Source: Palsa-504 sp963739615 (lineage in GTDB: Bacteria; Actinomycetota; Actinomycetes; Streptosporangiales; Streptosporangiaceae). From it: a stretch of DNA of 64,000 bases. The translations under genes and the position numbers were made by a program. The notes under the pieces are model-generated. The model was not told the DNA's origin, searched no databases, and saw nothing but the letters and a program-made list of their open reading frames with translations. Positions 43,818 through 51,463 of this stretch are shown in pieces; positions within the stretch are counted from its first letter, which is position 1, and every line of letters starts with the position of its first letter. Location: assembly GCA_963739615.1 (NCBI GenBank), contig CAVUBD010000008.1, positions 19,081 through 83,080 of the forward strand. The letters run 5' to 3'.

Positions 43818-44003
43818 TCAGAACGCCCGCTGGGCCGGCCTCGGCTGGTGGCGGCGCAGGGTGCGGGCCGGGTAGGTGATGCGCTGCCAGATCCGCGACA
43901 CCTCCGCGGCCATCATGCCCAGGTCCGCGTCGGCACGCCGGCGCTCGGCCACGGTCCTGATCCGCTCTGCGTGGTACTGCTGAGTCATGTCGTAGAACAT
44001 CAT
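43818..44003 (-). CDS. Small conserved actinobacterial protein
   Basis: A 61-residue basic protein starting MMFYDMTQQYHAERIRTVAE and ending ITYPARTLRRHQPRPAQRAF. I recognise short helical proteins of this MFYDMTQQYHAER type from actinobacteria but know no function. It lies 12 bases upstream of the thioesterase start on the same strand, so the two may be cotranscribed. Start at ATG 44003 (a double ATG). Confidence 0.55.
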   Translation of the reverse strand: MMFYDMTQQYHAERIRTVAERRRADADLGMMAAEVSRIWQRITYPARTLRRHQPRPAQRAF

Positions 44004-44108
44004 GGTGATCACGCCCTTCGCGTTCTCCGTCTGGTTTGCCTCACCTTCACGACGAACGAGAACGCCGGTGCTGGACAGCCCGCGGGAGATTAATCCGCCG
44101 CCCGCCCC

Positions 44109-44207
44109 ATGGCCGTCCGCGCGGGCGAACTGTACCTCCCCGACGTCCCCGGCAACGGCCTGGAATGGGACGAAAGCGCCGTCGCCCACTACCGGGCTGA
44201 CCTCTAA
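44109..44207 (+). pseudogene. C-terminal scrap of a mandelate racemase/enolase-superfamily gene
   Basis: The last codons read AGELYLPDVPGNGLEWDESA followed by VAHYRADL and a stop, the typical end of a mandelate-racemase/muconate-lactonizing-type enzyme (PGxGLExDExAVxxYR). Nothing of the barrel precedes it. Confidence 0.6.
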
Positions 44208-44293
44208 GGGCGGGCTGACCGCCCACGACCGGGCCGCGGGGAGCCCGCGCGGCGGGTGATGACATCGGCTGATAGTAAGGCCACGATGGGGGC

Positions 44294-45154
44294 ATGAGTA
44301 CAGCCGATAGTTCCAGCCCGCCCGTGGTACCGGTAGCCGAGCAAGTCGCGCAAGCCAACGACTCGGGACGTGTCCCTGTCGTGTTCATCCACGGCCTGTG
44401 GCTGCTGCCTTCCAGTTGGGACCGGTGGGCCGCCCTGTTCGCCGCCGCCGGTTACGCCCCGGTCAGCCCAGGCTGGCCCGACGATCCCGACACGGTGGCC
44501 GAGGCCAACGCCAACCCCGAGGTCTTCGCAGACAAGACCGTCGGCCAGGTCGCCGATCACTATTCGCAGGTCATCGGCACCTTGACCCGGGTCCCTGCCG
44601 TCATCGGCCACTCCTTCGGCGGCCTGCTCGCGCAGATCGTGGCCGGCCGGGGCCAGTCAGCGGCCACCGTCGCCATCGACGCTGCGCCCTTCCGCGGCGT
44701 CCTGCCGCTGCCGCTCTCCGCGCTGAAGTCGGCCTTCCCCGTCCTGAGCCACCCGGCTAACCGGCATCGCGCCGTGCCGCTGACCTACGAGCAGTTCCGG
44801 TTCGGCTTCGCCAACGCGGTGCCGGAGGAAGAGGCCAGGCAGCTGTACGAGATGTTCGCCGTCCCTGCGTCGGGTGCTCCGCTGTTCCAGGCCGCCACCG
44901 CTAACTTCAACCCGCGGACCGAGGCCAAGGTTGACACCGGCAACCCCGAGCGGGGACCGCTGCTGATCATCTCCGGCGAGCAGGACCACACGGTGCCGCA
45001 CGCCATCAGCCATGCCGCCTACAAACGGCAGCAGCACAACCCGGGGATCACCGAGTTCACGGAGATCCTGGGCCGCGGTCACGCGCTGACCATCGACAGC
45101 GGCTGGGCCGAGGTGGCCCAGACCTCGCTCGACTTCATCCGCCGCTTTACCTGA
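44294..45154 (+). CDS. Alpha/beta hydrolase
   Basis: A complete 286-residue alpha/beta hydrolase: oxyanion motif VPVVFIHGLWLLPSSWDRWA, nucleophile Ser107 in PAVIGHSFGGLLAQIVAG, acid Asp in LLIISGEQDHTVPHAIS, and catalytic His in EILGRGHALTIDSGW. The family includes haloperoxidase-like esterases and putative epoxide or lactone hydrolases; the substrate is not known. The first 25 residues are a disordered lead. GTG/ATG choice is clear at ATG 44294. Confidence 0.9.
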   Translation: MSTADSSSPPVVPVAEQVAQANDSGRVPVVFIHGLWLLPSSWDRWAALFAAAGYAPVSPGWPDDPDTVAEANANPEVFADKTVGQVADHYSQVIGTLTRVPAVIGHSFGGLLAQIVAGRGQSAATVAIDAAPFRGVLPLPLSALKSAFPVLSHPANRHRAVPLTYEQFRFGFANAVPEEEARQLYEMFAVPASGAPLFQAATANFNPRTEAKVDTGNPERGPLLIISGEQDHTVPHAISHAAYKRQQHNPGITEFTEILGRGHALTIDSGWAEVAQTSLDFIRRFT

Positions 45155-45178
45155 TCCGGCCGGCACTGGCCGCGGCTC

Positions 45179-47464
45179 TTACCCGGCCGCGGCGGACCGC
45201 AGGGCCTGCCAGACCCGCTGCGGGGAGGCCGGCATGTCGACGTGCCTGACGCCCAGGTGCGCCAGCGCGTCGATGATCGCGTTCTGCACGGCCGGCGTCG
45301 AGCCGATCGTGCCGGCTTCCCCGATGCCCTTGGCCCCGAGCGGGTTGTAGCTGGTCGGCGTGGCCATGTCGGCCAGCTCGAAGCTGGGCACCTCGGTCGC
45401 TGTCAGGATGGCGTAGTCAGCGAAGGTCGAGGTCAGCGGGTTGCCGTCGGCGTCGTAGACAACCTCCTCGAGGAACGCCTGGGCCGCGCCCTGGGCGATG
45501 CCGCCGTGCCGCTGGCCCTCCGCGAGGAGCGGGTTGACGACGGTGCCCGCGTCGTCGACGGTCACGATCCGCCGCAGCACCGCCTTGCCTGTCTCGGTGT
45601 CCACCTCGACGACGGCCACATGGGCCCCGAACGGGAAGGTCGCGCCGGGTGCGCTGAACACCGCGCGGACGAACAGCCGATCCCGCTCCGCGAGCCGGGC
45701 CAGCGAGACCGCGGCGTCCGGGTCGCCGGCCACCGCGAACGCGCTGCGGCCGGGGTCGAAGACCAGGTCGGCCGGGTTGGCTTCCAGTTCGTCGGCCGCG
45801 CGCTGCCTGGCCACGTCGATAAGCTCCCGCGAGGCCTGCTGGACGGCCGCGCCGCCCTGCTGCAGGCTGCGCGAGCCGCCGGTGCCGCCGCCCTGGGGGA
45901 TCAGGTCGGTGTCGCCCCATTTGACGGTGATCTTGTCGATGCCGATGCCGAGCTCGGCGCTGGCCAGCATGGCCCACACGGTCTCGTGGCCCTGGCCGTG
46001 CGGCGACGTGCCGGTCAAGATGGTGGCGCTGCCGTCGGGATGGACCTCCACCGTGGCGTTCTCGCTGGGGTTACCCGACTCGGCTCCGGCGCCGGTGATC
46101 TCCACGTAGCAGGACAGCCCGATGCCCAGCTGGACCACGTCCCGGGCGGCCCGCCGCTTGGCCTGCTCTTCCCGCAGGTCCGCGTAACCGGCGGCGGCCA
46201 GCGCCATGTCCAGCGCGGCCGCGTAGTCGCCGCTGTCGTACACCGCCCCGAACGCGGTCGTGTGCGGCTCGGTGAACCGGGGCAGCAGGTTGACCCGGCG
46301 CACCTCGGCCGGGTCCCGGCCGATCTCGGCGGCGAACAGGTCCATGGCCCGCTCCACCGCGGCCGTGGCCTCGGGCCGGCCCGCGCCGCGGTAGGCGCCG
46401 ACCGGCGTGGTGTTGGTCACCACCGACTTCGCTACCGCCTCGGCGCGGCCGATCGCGTACGGCCCTGGCGCCATCAAGATGGTCAGGAACGGCAGGAACG
46501 CGCCGAACCTCGGGTAGGCCCCGGAGTCCTGCAGGATCTCAAGCCGGTAGGCCGCCACCGTCCCGTCCCGGCTGCCGCCGATGGTGATCGTCTGGCGCTG
46601 CGCCCGGCCGTGGGTCATCCCGATCAGGTTCTCGTGGCGGGACTCGGTCCAGCGCGCGGGCCGGCCAAGCTGCCTGGCGACCCAGCAGACCACCGCGTGC
46701 TCCGGGTCGGCGCCGAACTTGGCGCCGAACGCGCCGCCCACGTCCGGGGTGATGATCCGCACGGCCGCCTGGTCGATCCCGAGCATGGCCGCCAGGGACG
46801 TGCGGGTGCCCTGCGCGCCCTGGTTCGGGATCCACGCCGTCAGCCGGCCGTCCGCGCCCCAGGCCGCGGCCGCGGCCCTGGTCTCCATCGGCGCGGGCGT
46901 CACCCGCTGGTTCTCGATGGTCCTGGAGACGACCACCTCGCAGCCGTCGAACAGGTCGGCGGCCAGTTTGGCGGCGTCGCCGAAGGAGGCGGCCACGTTG
47001 CTGCCCGCGGCCGGGAACAGCACCGCGGCCTCGCTCGTGTCGGCGCCGGCCATGTCGATGACAGGCGGCAGCACGTCATAGTCGATATCGACCAGGTCCG
47101 CGGCATCCTCGCCCTGGTACGGGCTCTCGGTGACCACCACCGCCACCGGCTCGCCGACGAACCGGACCACGTCGCGGGCCAGCAGCGGCTGGCCCATCTG
47201 CTCGTTGATGCCCGGCACCGGCGCCCCGAGCAGCGGGAGGCCGGCCAGGTCGGCGCCGGTGAACGCCGCGATGACGCCGGGCGCCTCGAGCGCGGCGCTC
47301 ACGTCGACGGCGCGGATCCGGGCGTGCGCCACCGCCGACCGGATGAAGTGCACGTGGCAGGCGTCCGTCAGCTCCGGCAGGTGCACGTCCGCGGTGTAGA
47401 CGCCGCCGGTGGTCAGGAAGCGGGGGTCTTCTGTCCGGATGACTCTGGTCCCTAGGATGCTCAC
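45179..47464 (-). CDS. Molybdopterin-binding large subunit, form-II CoxL-like, without partner subunits
   Basis: A 761-residue xanthine-oxidase-family large subunit. Motifs include FVGEPVAVVVTESPYQGEDA, IITPDVGGAFGAKFGADPEH, TPVGAYRGAGRPEATAAVER, GTSPHGQGHETVWAMLASAE (Moco binding) and LGAKGIGEAGTIG with the catalytic Glu. The AYRGAGR loop is the signature of form II, not the AYRCSFR loop of true aerobic CO dehydrogenase, so it likely oxidises an aldehyde or heterocycle. The medium FAD and small 2Fe-2S subunit genes normally lie beside it, but neither is visible within the window: upstream is tRNA-Met and downstream an unrelated hydrolase. The start is ATG 47464 (MSILGTRVIR). Confidence 0.92.
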   Translation of the reverse strand: MSILGTRVIRTEDPRFLTTGGVYTADVHLPELTDACHVHFIRSAVAHARIRAVDVSAALEAPGVIAAFTGADLAGLPLLGAPVPGINEQMGQPLLARDVVRFVGEPVAVVVTESPYQGEDAADLVDIDYDVLPPVIDMAGADTSEAAVLFPAAGSNVAASFGDAAKLAADLFDGCEVVVSRTIENQRVTPAPMETRAAAAAWGADGRLTAWIPNQGAQGTRTSLAAMLGIDQAAVRIITPDVGGAFGAKFGADPEHAVVCWVARQLGRPARWTESRHENLIGMTHGRAQRQTITIGGSRDGTVAAYRLEILQDSGAYPRFGAFLPFLTILMAPGPYAIGRAEAVAKSVVTNTTPVGAYRGAGRPEATAAVERAMDLFAAEIGRDPAEVRRVNLLPRFTEPHTTAFGAVYDSGDYAAALDMALAAAGYADLREEQAKRRAARDVVQLGIGLSCYVEITGAGAESGNPSENATVEVHPDGSATILTGTSPHGQGHETVWAMLASAELGIGIDKITVKWGDTDLIPQGGGTGGSRSLQQGGAAVQQASRELIDVARQRAADELEANPADLVFDPGRSAFAVAGDPDAAVSLARLAERDRLFVRAVFSAPGATFPFGAHVAVVEVDTETGKAVLRRIVTVDDAGTVVNPLLAEGQRHGGIAQGAAQAFLEEVVYDADGNPLTSTFADYAILTATEVPSFELADMATPTSYNPLGAKGIGEAGTIGSTPAVQNAIIDALAHLGVRHVDMPASPQRVWQALRSAAAG

Positions 47465-47553
47465 GGCTACGATCCTGCCTGGCCGGGCGGCGGACGGTCA
47501 AAACCGGCTACGCCGGCGACCGGAAGATCGGGTAGCCTTTCTGCGTTAGCGAT

Positions 47554-47627
47554 GGCGGAGTAGCTCAGTCAGGCAGAGCAAGCGGCTCATAATCGCTGTG
47601 TCGCCGGTTCAAGTCCGGCCTCCGCTA
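47554..47627 (+). tRNA. tRNA-Met (CAT)
   Basis: A 74-base cloverleaf: acceptor GGCGGAG pairs with CTCCGCT (one G-U), the D arm contains TAGCTCAGTCAGGCAGAGCA, the anticodon loop CTCATAA carries CAT, and the T arm is CCGGTTCAAGTCCGG. No encoded CCA. The lack of a C1-A72 mismatch suggests elongator methionine tRNA (a lysidine-modified tRNA-Ile is possible). Confidence 0.93.
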
Positions 47628-47681
47628 CACTTGACCGATCCCTGAACGACGATCCCTAAACGACGAGAAAGGCACTCCACC

Positions 47682-47846
47682 GTGGCTGCCACCGATGTCC
47701 GGCCGAAGATCACGCTGGCTTGCCAGGAGTGCAAGCACAGGAACTACATCACCAGGAAGAACCGGCGGAACGACCCGGACAGGCTCGAGCTGAAGAAGTT
47801 CTGCCCGAACTGCCGCTGCCACCGGCCGCACCGCGAGACCCGGTAG
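47682..47846 (+). CDS. rpmG: 50S ribosomal protein L33
   Basis: This 54-residue protein is a large-subunit component. It reads VRPKITLACQECKHRNYITR and ends CPNCRCHRPHRETR, with both Cys pairs (CQEC and CPNC) of the zinc-binding C+ form. The GTG at 47682 follows GAGAAAGG. It lies 55 bases after tRNA-Met and 35 before hadA, an order seen in many actinobacteria (tRNA, rpmG, hadABC, murB, secE region). Confidence 0.95.
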   Translation: MAATDVRPKITLACQECKHRNYITRKNRRNDPDRLELKKFCPNCRCHRPHRETR

Positions 47847-47881
47847 CAGGCCGGCGGCAAGAGCCGAGCTGGCAGAAACCG

Positions 47882-48325
47882 ATGGCGATTAACCCTGATT
47901 ACGCCGGCCGGACTTTCGAGCCGTCGCCGCCGTACGAGGTCAGCCGGGTCAAGATCGCCGAGTTCGCCGACGCGATCGGCGACCCGAGCCCGCTGTGCCG
48001 CGACCGCGAGGCCGCCCGCGCGGCCGGCTACCCGGACGTCATCGCGCCGCCCACGTTCGCGATCGTGGTCAGCTCGGCCGGCAGCGCGAAGGTGATCTCC
48101 GATCCTGGCCTGGGCGTGAACTACGCCATGATCGTGCACGGCGAGCAGAGCTTCGCCCACGCCCGCCCGCTGCACGCGGGCGACGTGGTGGTGGCGCAGA
48201 CCACGATCGAGTCGATCAAGGGCATCCGCAACATGACCACGCTGGCGACCGTCACCGAGATCCGGACCGTGGACGGCGAGCACGTGTGCACGGCGCGGTC
48301 TGTGCTCGTCGAGCGCGGCGCATAA
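47882..48325 (+). CDS. hadA: FAS1-type dehydratase subunit HadA-like (MaoC family)
   Basis: A 147-residue hotdog protein: TFEPSPPYEVSRVKIAEFAD, AIGDPSPLCRDREAARAAGY, VIAPPTFAIVVSSAG and GVNYAMIVHGEQSFAHARPL. In mycobacteria HadA is the substrate-binding half of the (3R)-hydroxyacyl-ACP dehydratase that works in chain elongation; HadB carries the catalytic motif. ATG 47882 follows a weak GAGC. It is ten bases upstream of hadB, so the two form an operon with murB. Confidence 0.9.
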   Translation: MAINPDYAGRTFEPSPPYEVSRVKIAEFADAIGDPSPLCRDREAARAAGYPDVIAPPTFAIVVSSAGSAKVISDPGLGVNYAMIVHGEQSFAHARPLHAGDVVVAQTTIESIKGIRNMTTLATVTEIRTVDGEHVCTARSVLVERGA

Positions 48326-48335
48326 AGGGGGAACG

Positions 48336-48767
48336 ATGGCCAGCCCCAGGTACGACGACGTGCAGGTCGGCGCGGGGATCGAGTCCAGGCGGTACCAGGT
48401 GATGCGGCGCGACCTGGTGCGGTACGCGGGCGCTTCCGGCGACTTCAACGTGATCCACTGGAACGAGCGCGTCGCCAGGTCGGTGGGCCTGCCGGACGTG
48501 ATCGCGCACGGCATGCTCACGATGGCGCTGGCCGGCCGGTTCCTGACCGAGTGGGCCGGGGATCCGGGGGCGGTGACCGAGTACGGCGTCAGGTTCTCCT
48601 CGCCGGTCGTCGTGCCCGATGACGACAAGGGCGCCCAGGTCGAGGTCGCCGGGGTGGTGACCGGCAAACTGCCCGACGGTAAGGTGACCGTCGACGTCAC
48701 GGCCCGGTCGGGCGACGCGAAGGTGCTCACACGCGCTCAGGCCGTCGTCCGCCTGCCGTGCGACTAG
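48336..48767 (+). CDS. hadB: MaoC-type dehydratase subunit HadB-like
   Basis: A 143-residue hotdog dehydratase with the hydratase-2 catalytic motif: RYAGASGDFNVIHWNERVAR (Asp and His of the DxNxIH motif) followed by GLPDVIAHGMLTMALAGRFL. It pairs with HadA to dehydrate beta-hydroxyacyl chains. ATG 48336 is preceded by AAAGGGGGA. Its last ten bases overlap the murB start, so hadA-hadB-murB are cotranslated; the same order occurs near secE in mycobacteria. Confidence 0.92.
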   Translation: MASPRYDDVQVGAGIESRRYQVMRRDLVRYAGASGDFNVIHWNERVARSVGLPDVIAHGMLTMALAGRFLTEWAGDPGAVTEYGVRFSSPVVVPDDDKGAQVEVAGVVTGKLPDGKVTVDVTARSGDAKVLTRAQAVVRLPCD

Positions 48768-49804
48768 CCGACTACACCACCATCCGCCTCGGCGGCCCGG
48801 CCCGCAGCTTCGTCCGGGCCGGCACCGAGGAAGAGCTCATCGAGGCGGTACAGGCCGCTGACGCCAGCGGCGATCCGGTGCTGATCCTCGGCGGCGGCAG
48901 CAACCTGGTGGTGGCCGACGAAGGTTTCGCCGGCACGGTGGTCCAGGTGGCGACCCGCGGCTTCGCCCGGGGCGGCGAGCCCGGGCTGGTGACCGTCGCG
49001 GCCGGCGAGGAGTGGGACGCGACCGTCGCCCGCACCGTGGCCGAGGGCCTGGCCGGGCTGGAACCCCTGTCCGGCATCCCCGGGCTGGCCGGCGCCACCC
49101 CGATCCAGAACGTCGGGGCCTACGGCGCCGAGGTCGCCGAGACGGTCGTGCAGGTGCGTGCCTTCGACCGCCAGGCCGGCCGAATTCTTATTATCCCGAA
49201 CGAGCAGTGCTGCTTCGGCTACCGCACGAGCAGGTTCAAGGTGGCTGACGCCGGCCGGTTCGTCGTGCTGAGCGTGACCTTCAAGCTCGCGGTGCAGGCC
49301 CGCTCGAGGCCGGTCAGGTACGCCGAACTGGCCGCCGCCCTCGGCGTCGAAGCGGGGGAGCCGGCGGAAAGCACCGAGGTTCGCTCGGCGGTCATCGAGC
49401 TCAGGCAGCGCAAGGGCATGGTGATCGATCAAGCCGATCCCGATACCCGCAGCGTCGGCTCGTTTTTCGTCAACCCGGTGCTCGATGCGGCCACCCTGGC
49501 CGGCCTGGAGCGGGCCGCCAGGGCCAGGTGCGGGGAGACCACCATGGTCCCCAGGTTCGACGCCGGGGACGGGCGGGTGAAGGTGCCGGCCGCCTGGCTG
49601 ATCGAGCGGGCCGGGTTCGGCAAGGGATATCACCCAGGTGACGGCGCGCGAATCTCGTCCAAGCACACGCTCGCCCTGGTCAACGCGGGATCGGCCAGCA
49701 CGGCCGGGCTGATCGCGCTGGCCGCGCAGATCAGGGACGGCGTCCGGGACGCGTTCGGCGTGTCGCTGACGCCCGAACCCGTGCTGGTCGGGGTCACGCT
49801 CTAG
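48758..49804 (+). CDS. murB: UDP-N-acetylmuramate dehydrogenase
   Basis: MurB reduces UDP-GlcNAc-enolpyruvate with NADPH and FAD in the second step of peptidoglycan precursor synthesis. The 348 residues show TTIRLGGPARSFVRA, LILGGGSNLVVADEGFAGTV for FAD binding, LSGIPGLAGATPIQNVGAYG, CCFGYRTSRFK, the catalytic Ser in RSVGSFFVNPV, and AWLIERAGFGKGYHPGDGAR with SSKHTLALVN. The GTG start overlaps hadB by ten bases. A clean stem-loop follows the stop. Confidence 0.96.
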   Translation: MRLADYTTIRLGGPARSFVRAGTEEELIEAVQAADASGDPVLILGGGSNLVVADEGFAGTVVQVATRGFARGGEPGLVTVAAGEEWDATVARTVAEGLAGLEPLSGIPGLAGATPIQNVGAYGAEVAETVVQVRAFDRQAGRILIIPNEQCCFGYRTSRFKVADAGRFVVLSVTFKLAVQARSRPVRYAELAAALGVEAGEPAESTEVRSAVIELRQRKGMVIDQADPDTRSVGSFFVNPVLDAATLAGLERAARARCGETTMVPRFDAGDGRVKVPAAWLIERAGFGKGYHPGDGARISSKHTLALVNAGSASTAGLIALAAQIRDGVRDAFGVSLTPEPVLVGVTL

Positions 49805-49825
49805 CCCCGCCCTCGGGGGCGGGGC
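49804..49825. terminator. Bidirectional stem-loop between murB and the convergent propeller gene
   Basis: GCCCCGCCC pairs with GGGCGGGGC around a TCGG loop, a nine-base-pair GC stem starting at the last base of the murB stop. It sits between two convergent genes and can terminate both. Confidence 0.7.
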
Positions 49826-49845
49826 CGGAGCGTGCCCGTGGCCCG

Positions 49846-50961
49846 CTAGTGCAGCAGGTTCAGGGTGTTGGTAGCGTCGTCCACGAAGTAGACGGCGCGG
49901 TGGAAGGGCTTGACGGCCAGGCCGAACAGCGCGCCCGCGCCCGGCGGGGAGCCGGAGGTGTCCAGTGTGCGAACCGCGATCTGGAACCCGGATGGAGTGA
50001 CTTCGACGAGGTTTCCGTCGCCGCTGTTGACGGTCAGGATGTTACCGTTGGGCGCTGTCACCAGGCCAAGCGGGCCGTTCAGGTGGCCGCCCCTTGTGAC
50101 GGTGGAACCGCGCCCTGCGTCGGTCATGCGGATGGCCGCGTCGGGGATGGCGGCGATCCTGTTCGCCACCGTGTCGGCGACGTACAGGGTGTCGTTCTGG
50201 CCGAGGCCCACGCCGGTCGGGCCGATGACGAGCGCCGCCGGGTCCAGGTGCTCGGCGAAACCGGATCCGATCACCTCGGCCGGCCCCATGAACGGCAGCC
50301 CGGAATGCGGGATGGCCAGGTAGATCCGCAGCACCGTACCGTGATACACGGTCGCGCCCTTGGCCGCGACGGTGCCGTTCAGTACGTTGGTGACGAACAG
50401 GTCGGCCGATCCGCCGAAGTCGACGGCGGTCATGTCCCAGGGCCCGTTGATGCCGTGGCCCGCGAACGTCTCCCGGACGTGACCCCACCGGTCAAGCACG
50501 ATCAGGCAGCCCGCGCCTGAGACGTTGCCGCCCTTCGTGGGCAGCGAGCCGACGATCACCCAGCCGCTGCGCAGCACGGTCAGCGCGGTGGTCAGGCCGA
50601 CGCCGCCCGGGCAGCCGGGCAGGTTACGGCTGACCTTGGCGAACTGCCACGCGTGGCCGGACGGCGTGACCTCGACGATCGTGGTGCCGGTGCCCTGCAC
50701 GTTGGCCTTGTTGTTGAAGTTGCTGACCAGGACGTTACCCTGCCAGAGGTCACCGGTGCTGCGCGGTACGACAGCGACGCCGTACGGGTTGACGTCGCCG
50801 TTGCCAGGCACGGTCGAGGCGAGCGTGGTGACATGGTGCAGCGGGCCCACGAACGCCGGGGAGCCCCCCGCGCTCGCGCTCCCGGCCGTGCCGGCCAGCA
50901 GGCCAGCGGCGGCGGTGACGGCCGCGGCGATGGCGGCCGCGTATCTTCTTGTTGCCTTCAT
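49846..50961 (-). CDS. Secreted beta-propeller protein (TIGR03118/NHL-like)
   Basis: A 371-residue exported protein. Residues 1-32 are a signal peptide (KATRRYAAAIAAAVTAAAGL with an ASA cleavage site). The mature part has repeated propeller blades such as GTGTTIVEVTPSGHAWQFAK, CLIVLDRWGHVRETFAGHGI, GQNDTLYVADTVANRIAAIP and GNGDVNPYGVAVV-type openings, and ends VKPFHRAVYFVDDATNTLNL. The function is unknown; related proteins are secreted in many soil bacteria. ATG 50961 follows AGGGAG. A 19-base hairpin repeat lies just before the ribosome binding site, and an almost identical one 187 bases further upstream. Confidence 0.8.
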   Translation of the reverse strand: MKATRRYAAAIAAAVTAAAGLLAGTAGSASAGGSPAFVGPLHHVTTLASTVPGNGDVNPYGVAVVPRSTGDLWQGNVLVSNFNNKANVQGTGTTIVEVTPSGHAWQFAKVSRNLPGCPGGVGLTTALTVLRSGWVIVGSLPTKGGNVSGAGCLIVLDRWGHVRETFAGHGINGPWDMTAVDFGGSADLFVTNVLNGTVAAKGATVYHGTVLRIYLAIPHSGLPFMGPAEVIGSGFAEHLDPAALVIGPTGVGLGQNDTLYVADTVANRIAAIPDAAIRMTDAGRGSTVTRGGHLNGPLGLVTAPNGNILTVNSGDGNLVEVTPSGFQIAVRTLDTSGSPPGAGALFGLAVKPFHRAVYFVDDATNTLNLLH

Positions 50962-50980
50962 TCCTATAACGCTCCCTTCC

Positions 50981-50999
50981 GGTGGAGAATGTCTCCACC
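50981..50999 (-). promoter_or_regulatory. Hairpin operator copy 1 upstream of the propeller gene
   Basis: GGTGGAGAATGTCTCCACC is a perfect 8-3-8 inverted repeat directly before the ribosome binding site GGAAGGGAG of the leftward gene. Its flank CTCCCTTCC is shared with copy 2. It may be a regulator site, or an RNA hairpin controlling translation. Confidence 0.5.
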
Positions 51000-51128
51000 C
51001 ATGGCACGTAGCGGGGAGCGATTTGGTTCGGGCATGACGGAATCCCGGCCCAACTTGGGTCGGTTTTTTGCCGGGACCTAGCTGTTCTTGTTGATTTCTG
51101 GCTGTCAACCCCCAGGAACGGCTAGCCC

Positions 51129-51157
51129 GGGTGCTCCGGCCGAGCGCCGGAGCACCC
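51129..51157. terminator. GC-rich stem-loop
   Basis: GGGTGCTCCGG pairs with CCGGAGCACCC around a seven-base loop, an 11-base-pair stem. It lies just downstream (leftward) of hairpin copy 2 and resembles a terminator or attenuator. Confidence 0.55.
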
Positions 51158-51167
51158 GCTCCCTTTC

Positions 51168-51186
51168 GGTGGATAATGTCTCCACC
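51168..51186 (-). promoter_or_regulatory. Hairpin operator copy 2
   Basis: GGTGGATAATGTCTCCACC repeats copy 1 with one mismatch in the stem, and the 29-base extended element (51158-51186 against 50971-50999) differs at only two places. No gene start stands next to this copy. Confidence 0.5.
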
Positions 51187-51463
51187 ACAGAGCACGTGCC
51201 GGACGCCAGCCCAGTTCGATTCCTGGCACGCCGATCTGACTGCGGAGACCAGTGCGCGGCCGCCGTCGCGAAAGGACACGGCTCACCGGGCCAAGCAGCC
51301 CCGGTGATCTTTCGCGCTGACCGCGTGCACTGGCCGCCACCCTCAACTACGTCCGGCCCGCGGCCCGGGCTCAACGGCCGGGACGCGCGTAAGCCGCCGG
51401 TAACCATCGCCGCCGCGGGCGTGGTCGTGACCATCGAGGTGAGCGCCGGTCCGTTCGGAATAG

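Larger units (their letters stand above)
50962..51463. other. Intergenic region with duplicated hairpin element
   Basis: About 500 bases between the propeller gene and ileS. It contains two copies of a 29-base element, a GC hairpin and a TTGACA-like box read leftward near 51104. I see no gene in it. Confidence 0.5.

Noticed and set aside
45242..47455. 737-codon open frame on the + strand antisense to the CoxL-like gene
   Set aside because: Its composition is His/Arg/Gly/Val-rich without any domain, and it is the typical antisense shadow of a high-GC gene. The minus-strand protein has full family motifs.
49846..51279. Longer form of the propeller protein starting at 51279
   Set aside because: The extension would hide the clear signal peptide beginning at 50961 and includes the duplicated hairpins; the ribosome binding site supports 50961.
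51105..51434. Minus-strand frame between the propeller gene and ileS as a small gene
   Set aside because: The composition is Arg/Pro/Ser-rich and the frame includes the hairpin element and GC stem; no start signal fits.
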